A DNA stretch of 64,000 nt from the NCBI GenBank assembly GCA_963777625.1, contig CAVZRO010000035.1:124001-188000 (forward strand), in the 5' to 3' direction. Made by a program: the position numbers and the translations under genes. This document shows positions 1 to 8,375 of the stretch, in pieces. Within the stretch, counting starts at the first letter, position 1. Each line of letters opens with the position of its first letter. The notes under the pieces were generated by a model. The model was not told where the DNA came from. It made no database searches and saw nothing but the letters and a program-made list of their open reading frames with translations. This DNA is from DATDIC01 sp963777625 (GTDB taxonomy: Bacteria; Pseudomonadota; Alphaproteobacteria; Acetobacterales; Acetobacteraceae).

Positions 1-689
1 TGGTCGATATGGCGCATTTTGCCGGGCTGGTGGCGGCGGGGGTGTTCCCCAGCCCGCTGCCGCATGCGCATGTGGTGACGACAACCACGCACAAGACGCT
101 GCGCGGGCCGCGGGGCGGAATGGTGCTGTGCAACGATCTGGCGATCGGGAAGAAGATCAACAGCGCGGTGTTCCCTGGCTTGCAGGGCGGGCCGCTGATG
201 CATGTGATTGCCGGCAAGGCGGCCGCGTTCGGAGAGGCGCTGCGGCCGGAGTTCCGTGCCTATCAGACGGCGGTGGTGGCGAATGCAAGGATGCTGGCGG
301 ACACGCTGGCGGAGCGCGGGCTGGCGATCGGGTCAGGTGGAACCGATTCCCACCTGGTGCTGGTCGATCTGCGGCCGAAGCGGGTGACCGGCAAGGCAGC
401 GGAAGCCAGTTTGGAGCGGGCGGGAATGACCGCGAACAAGAATGCCATTCCGTTCGATCCGGAGAAGCCAGCAGTGACCTCCGGGGTTCGGCTGGGATCG
501 CCGGCGGCGACGACGCGGGGGTTCGGGGTCGAGGAGTTCCGCGAGGTGGGGCTGATGATCGACGAAGTGATCGAGGGACTGGCCCGTTCCAACGATGGTT
601 CGAACGAAACGGTCGAGCACGCGGTGGCAGGGCGCGTGCAGGCGCTGTGCGCGCGGTTCCCGATCTATGCGGGGAGGGTCGTCGGGTGA
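1..689 (+). CDS. glyA: Serine hydroxymethyltransferase, C-terminal part (5' cut by window edge)
   Basis: PLP enzyme converting serine and tetrahydrofolate to glycine and 5,10-methylene-THF. The reading frame is already open at position 3 and begins inside the PLP-binding region: VDMAHFAG is followed by TTTTHKTLRGPRGG, whose lysine is the PLP Schiff-base residue of the family. The remaining roughly 229 residues include the C-terminal domain (TANKNAIPFDP, then GVRLGSPAATTRG). About half the usual 420-430 residues are missing only because of the window edge. It precedes nrdR on the same strand, a common alphaproteobacterial order (glyA-nrdR-rib-nusB), but a long palindromic spacer separates them. 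Confidence 0.97.
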   Translation, partial: VDMAHFAGLVAAGVFPSPLPHAHVVTTTTHKTLRGPRGGMVLCNDLAIGKKINSAVFPGLQGGPLMHVIAGKAAAFGEALRPEFRAYQTAVVANARMLADTLAERGLAIGSGGTDSHLVLVDLRPKRVTGKAAEASLERAGMTANKNAIPFDPEKPAVTSGVRLGSPAATTRGFGVEEFREVGLMIDEVIEGLARSNDGSNETVEHAVAGRVQALCARFPIYAGRVVG

Positions 690-692
690 GGC

Positions 693-946
693 AGGCAAGG
701 CCGGGGCTCCGCCCCGAACCCCGCCAGGGGCGCTGCCCCTGCACCCCGGCAAAGGCTGTGCCTTTGCAATCCATCCGTTTGGGTTGGGGGTGGGGGTGGG
801 CGCCTACGCGGGCGTTACCAGCAGTGGGGTCGGCGCCCACCCCCACACCCAACCCAAGTAGCGGGTTCCAAGGGCTAGCCCTTGGCGGGAGTTCAGAGGG
901 CAGCGCCCTCTGGCGGGGTCCAGGGGCGGAGCCCCGGGCCTTTGCC
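693..946. repeat. Nested giant imperfect palindrome between glyA and nrdR
   Basis: The whole spacer folds on itself. The innermost arms (779-804 and 832-857) are 26 bases each and complementary except at one position. Outside them come small palindromes that mirror one another: 749-767 against 868-885, 725-741 against 895-911, and 703-715 against 923-935. The last pair are exact reverse complements (GGGGCTCCGCCCC and GGGGCGGAGCCCC). The arms extend to about 693 and 946. The pattern resembles extragenic palindromic (REP/MITE-like) repeats common in high-GC Rhodospirillales. It contains no convincing gene and could form a very stable hairpin in RNA, acting as a terminator or attenuator between glyA and nrdR. 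Confidence 0.85.
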
Positions 947-966
947 CGCACGGGGAGCTGGCGCTG

Positions 967-1422
967 ATGCGGTGCCCGTTCTGCGGCCACGAGGACACGC
1001 AAGTGAAGGACAGTCGTCCGACCGAGGACTCGGCGGCGATCCGGCGGCGGCGGTTCTGCGGCAATTGCGGGCAGCGTTTTACCACGATCGAGCGGGTGCA
1101 GTTGCGCGAGCTGACGGTGGTGAAGTCGGACGGGCGGCGGGTGCCGTTCGACCGTGACAAGTTGGCGCGCTCCATCCGGATCGCGCTGCGCAAGCGGCCG
1201 ATCCAGGAGGAGCGGGTCGAGCGCATCGTGAACGGGGTGGTGCGGCAGCTTGAAGCGTCGGGCGAGAGCGACATTCCCAGCAAGCAGATTGGCGAACTGG
1301 TGATGGACACGCTGAAGGAGCTGGATCCGGTCGCATATGTAAGATTCGCCAGCGTGTACCGGAATTTCCGCGAGGCGAAGGATTTCGAGGAGTTCGTCGG
1401 TTCGCTGGGCGATGCGCGATAG
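967..1422 (+). CDS. nrdR: Transcriptional repressor NrdR
   Basis: Zinc-finger/ATP-cone repressor of ribonucleotide reductase genes. The N-terminal zinc ribbon is intact (MRCPFCGHEDTQVKDSRP at residues 1-18, then RRRRFCGNCGQRFTT, giving two CxxC pairs), followed by the ATP-cone domain from about residue 49 (VVKSDGRRVPFDRDKL). The length of 151 aa is normal for the family. The ATG at 967 directly follows the palindromic spacer. Its TAG stop ends at 1422 and ribD begins at 1423, so it is probably co-transcribed with the riboflavin genes, a typical alphaproteobacterial arrangement. Confidence 0.97.
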   Translation: MRCPFCGHEDTQVKDSRPTEDSAAIRRRRFCGNCGQRFTTIERVQLRELTVVKSDGRRVPFDRDKLARSIRIALRKRPIQEERVERIVNGVVRQLEASGESDIPSKQIGELVMDTLKELDPVAYVRFASVYRNFREAKDFEEFVGSLGDAR

Positions 1423-2539
1423 ATGAACGGAGCGCCCGACCCGCGGGATGCGGCGCACATGCGCGCGGCATTGGCGCTGGCGTGGCGCGGGGTCGGCAAT
1501 AGCTGGCCAAATCCGTCGGTCGGCTGTGTGGTGGTGAAGGATGGTCGGGTGTTGGGCCGGGCGGTGACGTCGCCGGGCGGGCGGCCGCACGCGGAGCCGG
1601 TGGCGCTCGAGCGGGCCGGCGCGGCGGCGCGCGGTGCCACGGTTTATGTGACGCTGGAGCCGTGCTGCCACTGGGGCCGCACGCCGCCCTGCACCGATGC
1701 GCTGATCGCCGCCGGGGTGACGCGGGTGGTGGTTGCGAGGCGGGATCCGGACCAGCGGGTGGATGGCGGCGGGATCGCCCGGCTGCTTGCGGCGGGGATC
1801 GAGATTACCGAAGGGGTGCTGGAGCGAGAGGCGGACGAGGTGCTGGCCGGGTTCGTGCAACGGGTGCGCGACGGCCGACCGCTGGTCACGCTGAAGCTCG
1901 CCAGCACGCTGGACGGGCGGATCGCGACCGGCGGCGGGCGAGAGCCGCTGGATCACCGGCGGCCTGGCGCGGCGGGAGGCGCACGCGCTGCGTGGCCGGC
2001 ATGACGCGGTGATGGTCGGCGCCGGTACGGTGGCGGCCGATGACCCGGAGCTGACCTGCCGTCTCCCGGGTTTCCGCCCCACCCAGGTGGTGCGTGTGAT
2101 CGCGGACAGCGGGTTGCGCACGCCCCTGACAGCGCGGCTGATAACCGGAGCGGCGGAGGCGCCCACCTGGGTGCTGACGCGGGAGGATGCCGACCCCGAG
2201 CGGCGGCGCCGGTTTACCACTGCCGGTGTGTGGCTGATCGAAACGGCGGGCGATGCGGCCGGGGTCGATCTCGTGGAGGGGCTGCGCCATCTGGGCACGG
2301 CGGGCCTGACGCGGGTGCTGGTGGAAGGGGGCGCGGGGCTTGCGGCGTCGCTGCTCAGGCTGGGGCTGGTGGACCGGATCGCGTGGTTTCATGCTCCGGG
2401 GGTCGTTGGCGGGGACGGATTTCCGGCGGTACAGGCGTTTGGGGTTGTGCGGCTGGCAGACATGCCCCGCTTCCGCCGCCGCTCCACAAGTCCGCTCGGC
2501 GATGACATGCTGACGGAATTCGAGAAGGTTGCACCGTAA
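1423..2539 (+). CDS. ribD: Bifunctional riboflavin biosynthesis protein RibD (frame interrupted by +1)
   Basis: Diaminohydroxyphosphoribosylaminopyrimidine deaminase / 5-amino-6-(5-phosphoribosylamino)uracil reductase, steps two and three of riboflavin synthesis. The deaminase domain is read from 1423 (zinc motifs PHAEPVAL and TLEPCCHWGRTPPC), the reductase domain from about 1940 in another frame (ESRWITGG, then MVGAGTVAADDPEL). The frames join if one base near 1939 is removed: ATC GCG ACC GGC GGC GGG then an extra C then GAG AGC CGC TGG. The joined product would be about 371 aa, normal for RibD. As printed the gene is frameshifted. Because the rest of the operon is intact, a sequence error or very recent mutation is more likely than a true pseudogene. 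The TAA stop shares its last A with the ribE start. Confidence 0.9.
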
Positions 2540-3153
2540 TGTTCACCGGGATCGTCACTGCCATCGGGGCCGTACGTGCGCTGTCGCCCATCGGGGCGGG
2601 ACGCGACATGCGGCTGACCATCGCCGCCGGGGCTGAGTTCATCGGCGGGTCGATTCCGCTTGGTGCGTCGGTGGCGTGTTCCGGGTGCTGTCTGACCGCG
2701 GTGGAGGCGGGAGCGGACTGGTTCACCGCGGAAGCGTCGGCCGAGACGCTGGCGAAGACGACGCTCGGTCGCTGGCTGGTGGGGACTCGCGTCAATCTCG
2801 AGCGTTCGCTGCGGGTGGGCGATGAACTGGGCGGTCACCTGGTTTCCGGGCACGTCGATGGCGTGGGCGTGGCCATCTCGGCGGAGCCGGACCATGGTTC
2901 GACGCGCTGGCGCTTCGGCGTATCGCGCGACCTGGCGCGCTTCATCGCGGTGAAAGGCAGCGTTGCCGTGGACGGCGTGTCGCTGACGGTCAACGATGTG
3001 GACGCGGCGAGCTTTATCGTGAACATCATCCCGCACACCGCGTCGGTGACCTGTTTCGGGGTGCTGACGCCGGCCGATCCGGTGAATATCGAGATCGACA
3101 TGCTGGCGCGCTACGTGGGACGGCTGATGGAATTGCAGGGAGCGGAGCGCTGA
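2539..3153 (+). CDS. ribE: Riboflavin synthase alpha subunit
   Basis: Dismutates two 6,7-dimethyl-8-ribityllumazines to riboflavin plus the pyrimidine substrate of RibH. The start MFTGIVTAIG is the family signature, and the two tandem lumazine-binding barrel halves are visible (first at about residues 1-95, second from about 98, starting GHLVSGHVDGVG). At 204 aa it is full length. It overlaps ribD by one base (TAATG) and the next gene by one base (TGATG), so translation is probably coupled through the operon. Confidence 0.97.
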   Translation: MFTGIVTAIGAVRALSPIGAGRDMRLTIAAGAEFIGGSIPLGASVACSGCCLTAVEAGADWFTAEASAETLAKTTLGRWLVGTRVNLERSLRVGDELGGHLVSGHVDGVGVAISAEPDHGSTRWRFGVSRDLARFIAVKGSVAVDGVSLTVNDVDAASFIVNIIPHTASVTCFGVLTPADPVNIEIDMLARYVGRLMELQGAER

Positions 3154-4286
3154 TGGACGGGATCAAGTCGGTCGAGCTGTCGCAGTACCTCACCAGCGCG
3201 GACGAGCTGATCGAGGAGGCGCGGAACGGCCGCATGTTCATCCTGGTCGATGACGAGGACCGGGAGAATGAAGGCGACCTGGTTATCCCGGCGCAGTTCG
3301 CCACGCCGGAGGCGGTGAATTTCATGGCCCGGCACGCGCGCGGGCTGATCTGCCTGGCGCTGACGCGTCAGCGGGTGGAGCAGCTCGGGCTGGGGCTGAT
3401 GAGTGCGCATAACGGCACGCGGCACCAGACCGCGTTCACCGTGTCGATCGAGGCGCGCGAGGGCGTCACGACGGGCATTTCCGCGCATGACCGGGCGCGC
3501 ACCATAGCGGTGGCGATCAACCCGGAATGCGGGCGCGAGGATATCGTGACGCCGGGGCACGTGTTTCCGCTGGTCGCGCGGGAGGGCGGCACGCTGGTGC
3601 GCGCCGGGCACACCGAGGCGTCGGTGGATATCGCTCGCCGGGCCGGACTGTATCCGGCGGCGGTGGTGTGCGAGATCATGAACGACGACGGCACCATGGC
3701 GCGGCTGGCGGATCTGGTGGCGTTCGCGCAGCGCCAGAACCTGAAGCTGGGCACCATCGCCGATCTGATCGCGTATCGGCGGCGCACCGAGCGGCTGGTG
3801 AAGCGGGTGCAGGAGGGGGTGTTCAACCATGTCGCCGGGGGCGAGTGGCGGCTGGTGGTGTATGCCAACACGGTCGAGTACCAGGAGCACCTGGCGCTGG
3901 TGAAGGGTGATCTGTCGGGACCCGGGCCGGTGCTGGTGCGCATGCACGCGGTGGATTTGCTGGACGACATGACCGGCGGTCCGCACTGGATTTCGGTGCA
4001 CAACGCGATGGACATGATCGGGCAGGAGGGGCGTGGCGCGGTGGTGCTGATCCGCGATCATCGCAGGGCCGGGCTGTCCGAGCGGGTGCGGGAGCTGGCG
4101 GTGTCGCCGCGGCCCGAGGTGGAGCTGCGCGATTACGGGATCGGCGCGCAAATCCTGCTCGATCTGGGTGTGAAAGACATGATTTTGCTGTCGAATCGCC
4201 GGCGCACGATTATCGGGCTGGAAGGCTATGGATTAAACGTGGTGGATACGCGGCCGATCCCGGAGACGGTTGGCGAGAAACGGTGA
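3153..4286 (+). CDS. ribB: 3,4-dihydroxy-2-butanone 4-phosphate synthase with degenerate GTP cyclohydrolase II-like domain
   Basis: Makes the four-carbon unit of lumazine from ribulose 5-phosphate. The N-terminal DHBP synthase domain (to about residue 205) is complete: VDDEDRENEGDLVIPAQ, NGTRHQTAFTVSIEA, and the HTEASVD / CEIMNDDGTMARLADL active-site segments. The C-terminal RibA-like domain keeps the fold (LVKGDLSGPGPVLVRMH, YGIGAQILLDLGV) but lacks the zinc-binding cysteines of true GTP cyclohydrolase II; the family CxxxxxxxxxxCDC stretch is replaced by MHAVDLLDDMTGGPHW. I therefore expect only RibB activity, with GTP cyclohydrolase II supplied elsewhere. Such RibBA-like proteins are common in alphaproteobacteria. 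It overlaps ribH by four bases (GTGA). Confidence 0.93.
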   Translation: MDGIKSVELSQYLTSADELIEEARNGRMFILVDDEDRENEGDLVIPAQFATPEAVNFMARHARGLICLALTRQRVEQLGLGLMSAHNGTRHQTAFTVSIEAREGVTTGISAHDRARTIAVAINPECGREDIVTPGHVFPLVAREGGTLVRAGHTEASVDIARRAGLYPAAVVCEIMNDDGTMARLADLVAFAQRQNLKLGTIADLIAYRRRTERLVKRVQEGVFNHVAGGEWRLVVYANTVEYQEHLALVKGDLSGPGPVLVRMHAVDLLDDMTGGPHWISVHNAMDMIGQEGRGAVVLIRDHRRAGLSERVRELAVSPRPEVELRDYGIGAQILLDLGVKDMILLSNRRRTIIGLEGYGLNVVDTRPIPETVGEKR

Positions 4287-4765
4287 GCACCGAGGATGCC
4301 AAGCTGCCCTCCGCGCCACGGATCGACGGGCCGCCGCCGCATCTGCTGGTGGTGCGCGCGCCCTATTACCGCGAAGTGGTGGACGGGCTGACCGCGGGCT
4401 GCGAGCGGATTTTGCGGGAGGCGGGCGCGACGTTCGAGACGCTGGATGTGGCCGGTGCGTTCGAGCTGCCGCAGGTGGTGCGGCTGGCGTTGCGCGGTGT
4501 CCGCCGGTACGACGGTTTCGTGGCGCTGGGATGCGTGGTGCGCGGGGAGACCGATCATTACGATCACATCTGCCGCGAGACGATCGGCGGGCTGATGCGG
4601 GTGGCGCTGCAGTTCGGGCTGGCACTCGGGCAGGGCGTACTGACGGTGCATCGGCTGGATCAGGCGCTGGCGCGGTCCGGGCGCGATGGCCACAACAAGG
4701 GTGCCGAGGCGGCTTCGGCGGCGCTACTGCAGATTGACGCGGCGCGTCGCCTGGGCGCTGTCTGA
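4283..4765 (+). CDS. ribH: 6,7-dimethyl-8-ribityllumazine synthase
   Basis: Condenses 5-amino-6-ribitylaminouracil with dihydroxybutanone phosphate. The GTG start at 4283 is set by the four-base overlap with the upstream stop. Family motifs are present: the DVAGAFELP segment and GCVVRGETDHYDHIC with the catalytic histidine. At 160 aa it has normal length, with a short proline-rich N-terminus. It overlaps nusB by one base (TGATG). Confidence 0.97.
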   Translation: MSTEDAKLPSAPRIDGPPPHLLVVRAPYYREVVDGLTAGCERILREAGATFETLDVAGAFELPQVVRLALRGVRRYDGFVALGCVVRGETDHYDHICRETIGGLMRVALQFGLALGQGVLTVHRLDQALARSGRDGHNKGAEAASAALLQIDAARRLGAV

Positions 4766-5256
4766 TGGGCAAACGCCCGCGCCGGCTGCCGCATCGCGGC
4801 CGCACTGCCTCGCGCGTGGCGGCGGTGCAGGCGCTGTTTCAGAGCGAGCAGGCGCAGACGAGCCCGGAGGCGGTGATCGACGAGTTCATCCGTCACCGAC
4901 TGGGGGAGCTGCCGGGCAGCGGCGGGTTCGAGGAAGGCCGGGTGCCGGAGGCGGAGGTGCCGCTGTTCGCGCGCATCGTGCGGGCGGCGGTGGCGCAGCA
5001 GGATACGATCGACCGCATGCTGGTGGACGCGTTGCCGGTGGAGTGGCCGCTGGCGCGCATCGATCCGGTGCTGCGGGCGGTGATGCGCGCGGGTGCGGCG
5101 GAGCTAGGGATGGCGGAGGGGCCGCCGGCCAAGGTGGTGATCAACGAATATCTGAATGTGGCGCACGGGTTCTTCACCGGCGACGAGCCGCGGATGGCGA
5201 ATGGGATTCTGGATCGGCTGGCGCGGCTGCTGCGGCCGGGGGAGTTTGGGGGGTAG
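4765..5256 (+). CDS. nusB: Transcription antitermination factor NusB
   Basis: All-helical RNA-binding protein of the Nus antitermination complex at rRNA operons. Recognisable segments are TASRVAAVQALFQSEQ near the N-terminus and INEYLNVAHGFFTGDEPRM near the C-terminus. At 163 aa it has normal length, with a basic N-terminal leader (GKRPRRLPHRGR). It is the last gene of the riboflavin operon here, the usual alphaproteobacterial position. About 70 bases after its stop, the remains of the disrupted GIY-YIG gene begin on the other strand. Confidence 0.96.
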   Translation: MGKRPRRLPHRGRTASRVAAVQALFQSEQAQTSPEAVIDEFIRHRLGELPGSGGFEEGRVPEAEVPLFARIVRAAVAQQDTIDRMLVDALPVEWPLARIDPVLRAVMRAGAAELGMAEGPPAKVVINEYLNVAHGFFTGDEPRMANGILDRLARLLRPGEFGG

Positions 5257-5517
5257 ACGGGGGGAGCGGGGGTGATGCTGGGCTACCTGCGAGACACGTT
5301 GCTCTACAGACTCTTCATTACGTCCTGGCCTAGCTCAGCGTGGCCGTCTTAGTATCATAGGTATGTTTAGTGATCGTTCCATCCTTTATCTTAGCAATAG
5401 CCTCATCGACGACGAAGAGTGGTACAAGAAACCACTCGCGCGGGACAACCGGCTGCCCGAAGCGATCTTTGATTTCAATGTCGAGGCGGGCTGCGCCGAA
5501 GATGCGATGGATCAGGT

Positions 5518-5524
5518 TCTCAAG
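5518..5524. repeat. Left copy of 7-bp target site duplication (TCTCAAG)
   Basis: TCTCAAG lies directly outside the left inverted repeat of the IS481-type element and is repeated at 6694-6700. Joining the flanks through one copy restores the interrupted nuclease reading frame, which confirms both the element ends and that it arrived by simple transposition. Confidence 0.92.
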
Positions 5525-6693
5525 TGTACAAGTCTCTATTTGATCTGACAGGCGGGATCATTTGGCATTGACGCTCATGCAGCATGTGAGAGCGGTGTGT
5601 CACCTCCGATCTGTTTGTCGCGTGCGAGCTGGGCAGCGTCAATGAAGGTCTGCATTGGAGTTTTCCGAAGCAGTATCGGCCCTGATGGGTTCGGTTCTCA
5701 TTGTAGTCGGCGAGCCAGACATCAAGGTCGCTCTGCAACTCGTTGATCGAGCTGTATAGTTTCTTTCGGAACGCCACACGATAGAACTCGTCGAGCATGG
5801 TTTTGTGGAACCGCTCGACGATGCCATTGGTCTGCGGGCTCCTGGTCTTGGTCCGCGTATGGTCGATGTTCTCGACCGCCAGGTAGAGCTCGTATTCGTG
5901 CCGATCGTGGGCGCCGCAGAACTCGGTGCCGCGGTCGGTCAGCACGCGCTGCAGCGGCACGTGGTGTTCCTCGAAGAACGGGATGACGCGATCATTGAGC
6001 AGATCGGCGGCGGTGATCGGGGTCTTGCGGTCATAGAGCTTGGCGAAGCCGAGCTTGCAGTAGGTATCGATGAAGGTCTGCTGGTAGATGCGTCCGACGC
6101 CCTTGAGGGTTCCGACATAGAACGTATCCTGCGCGCCGCAATAGCCGGGGCATTCGGTATCGAACTCGCCGTGAGCTTCTTTGTCGGCCTTGGCTTTTTC
6201 CAGGGCGGCGAGCTGGCTTTCGGTGAGGATCAGCTGCTCCTGGGCCATTTTGGCTTCGAGGGCTTTGAGGCGGAGCTTCATGGTTGCGAGGTCGTGGCGC
6301 AGCCAGACGCAGCGGACGCCGAAGGGCGAGATGGAGATGCCGCGTTTGAGCAACTCGTTGGAGGCGCGGGCCTGGCCCCAGGCGGGCTGCTCGATGGCGA
6401 TGGCGAGCACGGCCTGCTCGACCTCGGGGGCGACGCGGTTTTTGAGGATCGGCTTGCGACGGGAGAGCTCCTGAAGGGCGAGTTCACCGCCTTTGTCGTA
6501 GAGTTCCTGGAAGCGGTAGAAGCTGTCGCGCGATACCCCATGATTTTGCAGGCTTGTGAGACGTTGCCGAGCTGTTTGGCGAGCTCGAGCAGGCCGGACT
6601 TGGCACGGATGATCTTCTGGTCCTTAGTCATGGTGATGTCCTCTGGTTGAGGCCAGCCGACACCGCCTGTCAGATTAAGTCAAGACTTATGCA
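5525..6693 (-). mobile_element. IS481-family insertion sequence (complete ends, inactive transposase)
   Basis: A 1169-bp element. The terminal inverted repeats, read inward, are 5525-5555 (TGTACAAGTCTCTATTTGAT...) and 6693-6663 (TGCATAAGTCTTGACTTAAT...), both ending CTGACAGGCGG and matching at 25 of 31 positions. It is flanked by the perfect direct repeat TCTCAAG. It carries one transposase reading frame on the minus strand. The insertion lies inside a GIY-YIG nuclease gene. Confidence 0.93.
5575..6631 (-). pseudogene. IS481-family transposase, frameshifted twice
   Basis: DDE transposase. The start (TKDQKIIRAKSGLLELAKQL, helix-turn-helix region) is read from 6631. After MGY the frame changes because one T is missing near 6533 (TATCGCGCGAC where TATTCGCGCGAC fits the family). 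The main body (ECPGYCGAQDTFYVGTLKGV, then VLTDRGTEFCG, then KTRSPQTNGIVERFHKT) contains the DDE core. Near 5660 one A is missing from an A-run, so the C-terminus (MQTFIDAAQLARDKQ, ending about 5575) is again in another frame. Both events are deletions. The enzyme is almost certainly inactive. Confidence 0.9.
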
Positions 6694-6700
6694 TCTCAAG
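6694..6700. repeat. Right copy of 7-bp target site duplication (TCTCAAG)
   Basis: Direct repeat of 5518-5524, immediately outside the right end of the IS481-type element. Confidence 0.92.
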
Positions 6701-7174
6701 CCTGGCGCGGTTGATATTATACAGCTCGTAGGTGGCGACGATCTCGACATCTGCCATGAGGAACGTCGGGTCGAGGCGAGCGTTGACCAGACGACGCGCG
6801 ACATCGCCACCCGTCACGCCGATCTTGTGCAGGAGATCGCGATGGGCGGCAACCGTGGGATGATCGGACTTGCTCCGCAGCACATAGACAATGCCGCTCG
6901 CCGCGTCCCCTTCCTCATTCTGATCGGCAAACAACGGGCCTACGGAAGGTTCGATGATCCCGTCGTCCGGCAGGGTCTTTTTGCAGCGCCCTTTGAAGTG
7001 ACCGCATGAGCAAATTGCTTTCGGTCCCGTTGTCGAAGATCACGCGAAGCCGGGCGTCTGTGTACCCGTGTTCGTTGGTGAACGGCTCCTCCATCACCGC
7101 GACATAGGCTTTCTGGCCGCCCAGGATGTAGAATCGGCCCGGCGCGATCTCGGACTTGCGCTCGAACTCCTTAG

Positions 7175-8371
7175 CTCGACTTTCCGCAATTCAGGCTGCG
7201 AGGCAGAGAGTTTCCACGAATTGATTTAGCAAGGCGACGGGAATTAGCACGCTTTCCGCCGCGGACCGGGACATGGGTAAATCCTTTGGTGACCAAAGCA
7301 CGCGTCGGACGGCTGCGATCGCGTCGCTGAAGGTCGGTTGGCGTTTTTGTACGAGGCGGCGAGATGGGGGCGAACAACGGTGCTGGGTGTTTGCATCAGC
7401 CCATGCGCCCAGACGGTCACCAGCGAATAGCGTCCGAGCAGCGCTGGGTTGGTCCGCAGGATGGCCAGGTCCGACCACTGCCGCTGCGTCTCGACGCCCA
7501 GGTGTTCGCGTGCCTCTTGAAAGGTTGTCTCGATCCGCCAGCGGGACACAAAGCGAGAAAGGATCGCGTCGGGTTCAAGATCGAGATCGGTGCACAGAAA
7601 CGCCTGCGCATCGCGCTGGCCGGACGGATCGCGTACCAGGACCCAGCGGATCGCAGCCGGAGGCAAGCACGCTATACCAGACCGCGGTGTTGGAGACATA
7701 CTCCAGCTTGCGGGTCTGCCCGCCGTACCACTCGGTCAGCATGACGGATGTCCAGACGGTCTTTGGGTCGGCCAGCACGGCGCTGAGTTTGGGCCGGCGT
7801 TTGCCCTTCAGTGGCGGCTGGCCGATTTGGCCCGGCCGGGCGTTCGCGAGCCGGTTCGAACAGGCTGGCATCAAGGCGCAGCCTTGTGATCAGGCAGACC
7901 TGCCGGCGCACCGCGGCGATCAGCTCCAACGCGGCGAAACTGCTGTCGGCGACGACAACCACGCGGCGATCCGGCAGCCAGCGTTTGCTTTGCAATATTG
8001 CCTGACGCGCCCAGTCGGTCAGCGCCTTGTGCCGCCTGCCTTGCCGTTCACTCCAGCGAGCCGACGGCGCCAGCACGGTCAGGAATGGCAGGCCCAGCGT
8101 CGGCCTGCGAACGGGACCGGCAGCATCACCGCCAGCGACAGCCAGCGCAGGCCGCTGGTTTTGACGAACTGGCCATGTGACGATCGCACCGGGTCGCGAT
8201 AGATGCCCGCGCCTTGATTTTCCCCGCCCCAACGCCGCTCGATGGTATCGTCAAGGGTCGTTCGGACGCACTGTCCTGTCGATCGATGACGCGCTTCGCT
8301 TTATCGCCTATGAGGACATCTTCTGGGTCATCGCGTGAACGTTCCACCCCGCCAAAATGCGGAAAGTCGAG
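7175..8371 (-). mobile_element. IS701/IS4-like insertion sequence remnant
   Basis: About 1.2 kb, bounded by perfect 14-base inverted repeats CTCGACTTTCCGCA (7175-7188) and its complement at 8358-8371. It is flanked by the direct repeat CTTAG (7170-7174 and 8372-8376). This duplication contains TTAG, fitting the YTAR target pattern known for IS701. The left end truncates the GIY-YIG nuclease gene; the right end abuts the ISAzo13-type element. It holds only a decayed transposase. Confidence 0.82.
7191..8340 (-). pseudogene. IS701/IS4-like DDE transposase, multiply frameshifted
   Basis: Fragments in several minus-strand frames assemble into one transposase. In order they are LPFLTVLAPSARWSERQGRR and VVVVADSSFAALELI (first catalytic Asp region), then AVLADPKTVWTSVMLTEWYGG, IRWVLVRDPSGQRDAQAFL, SRFVSRWRIETTFQEAREHL (catalytic Glu region), and the C-terminus AESVLIPVALLNQFVETLCL, ending at 7191. 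At least three frame changes are needed, so it is inactive. The assignment to IS701 rather than another IS4-type group rests on protein resemblance and the target duplication. Confidence 0.8.
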
Positions 8372-8375
8372 CTTA

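Larger units (their letters stand above)
5330..7170 (-). pseudogene. GIY-YIG (T5orf172-type) nuclease family gene, split by an IS, frameshifted and 5'-truncated
   Basis: Read on the minus strand, the 3' fragment (5524-5330) encodes ENLIHRIFGAARLDIEIKD and ends in TAG. The 5' fragment (about 7170-6694) encodes the family segments MEEPFTNEHGYTDARLRV, GIVYVLRSKSDHP and ATYELYNINRARLE. Removing the IS481 element and one copy of its 7-base target duplication rejoins the codons in frame (AGG CTT GAG AAC CTG ATC CAT), which shows this was one gene. A further extra base lies in the GGG at 6959-6961, shifting the frame within the 5' fragment. The N-terminus is lost at the IS701-like element. The family resembles phage-associated GIY-YIG nucleases; this copy is inactive. 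Confidence 0.85.

Noticed and set aside
1300..1430. FMN riboswitch or leader before the riboflavin genes
   Set aside because: nrdR and ribD are directly adjacent with no leader, and no conserved RFN element is visible.
157..2298. Very long minus-strand open frame opposite glyA, nrdR and ribD
   Set aside because: High-GC shadow: low-complexity Arg/Pro/Ala-rich translation with no domain; the plus strand carries clear conserved proteins.
5363..5548. Small plus-strand open frame of 61 codons after nusB
   Set aside because: The opposite strand encodes the conserved C-terminus of the split GIY-YIG nuclease, which explains its codon pattern.
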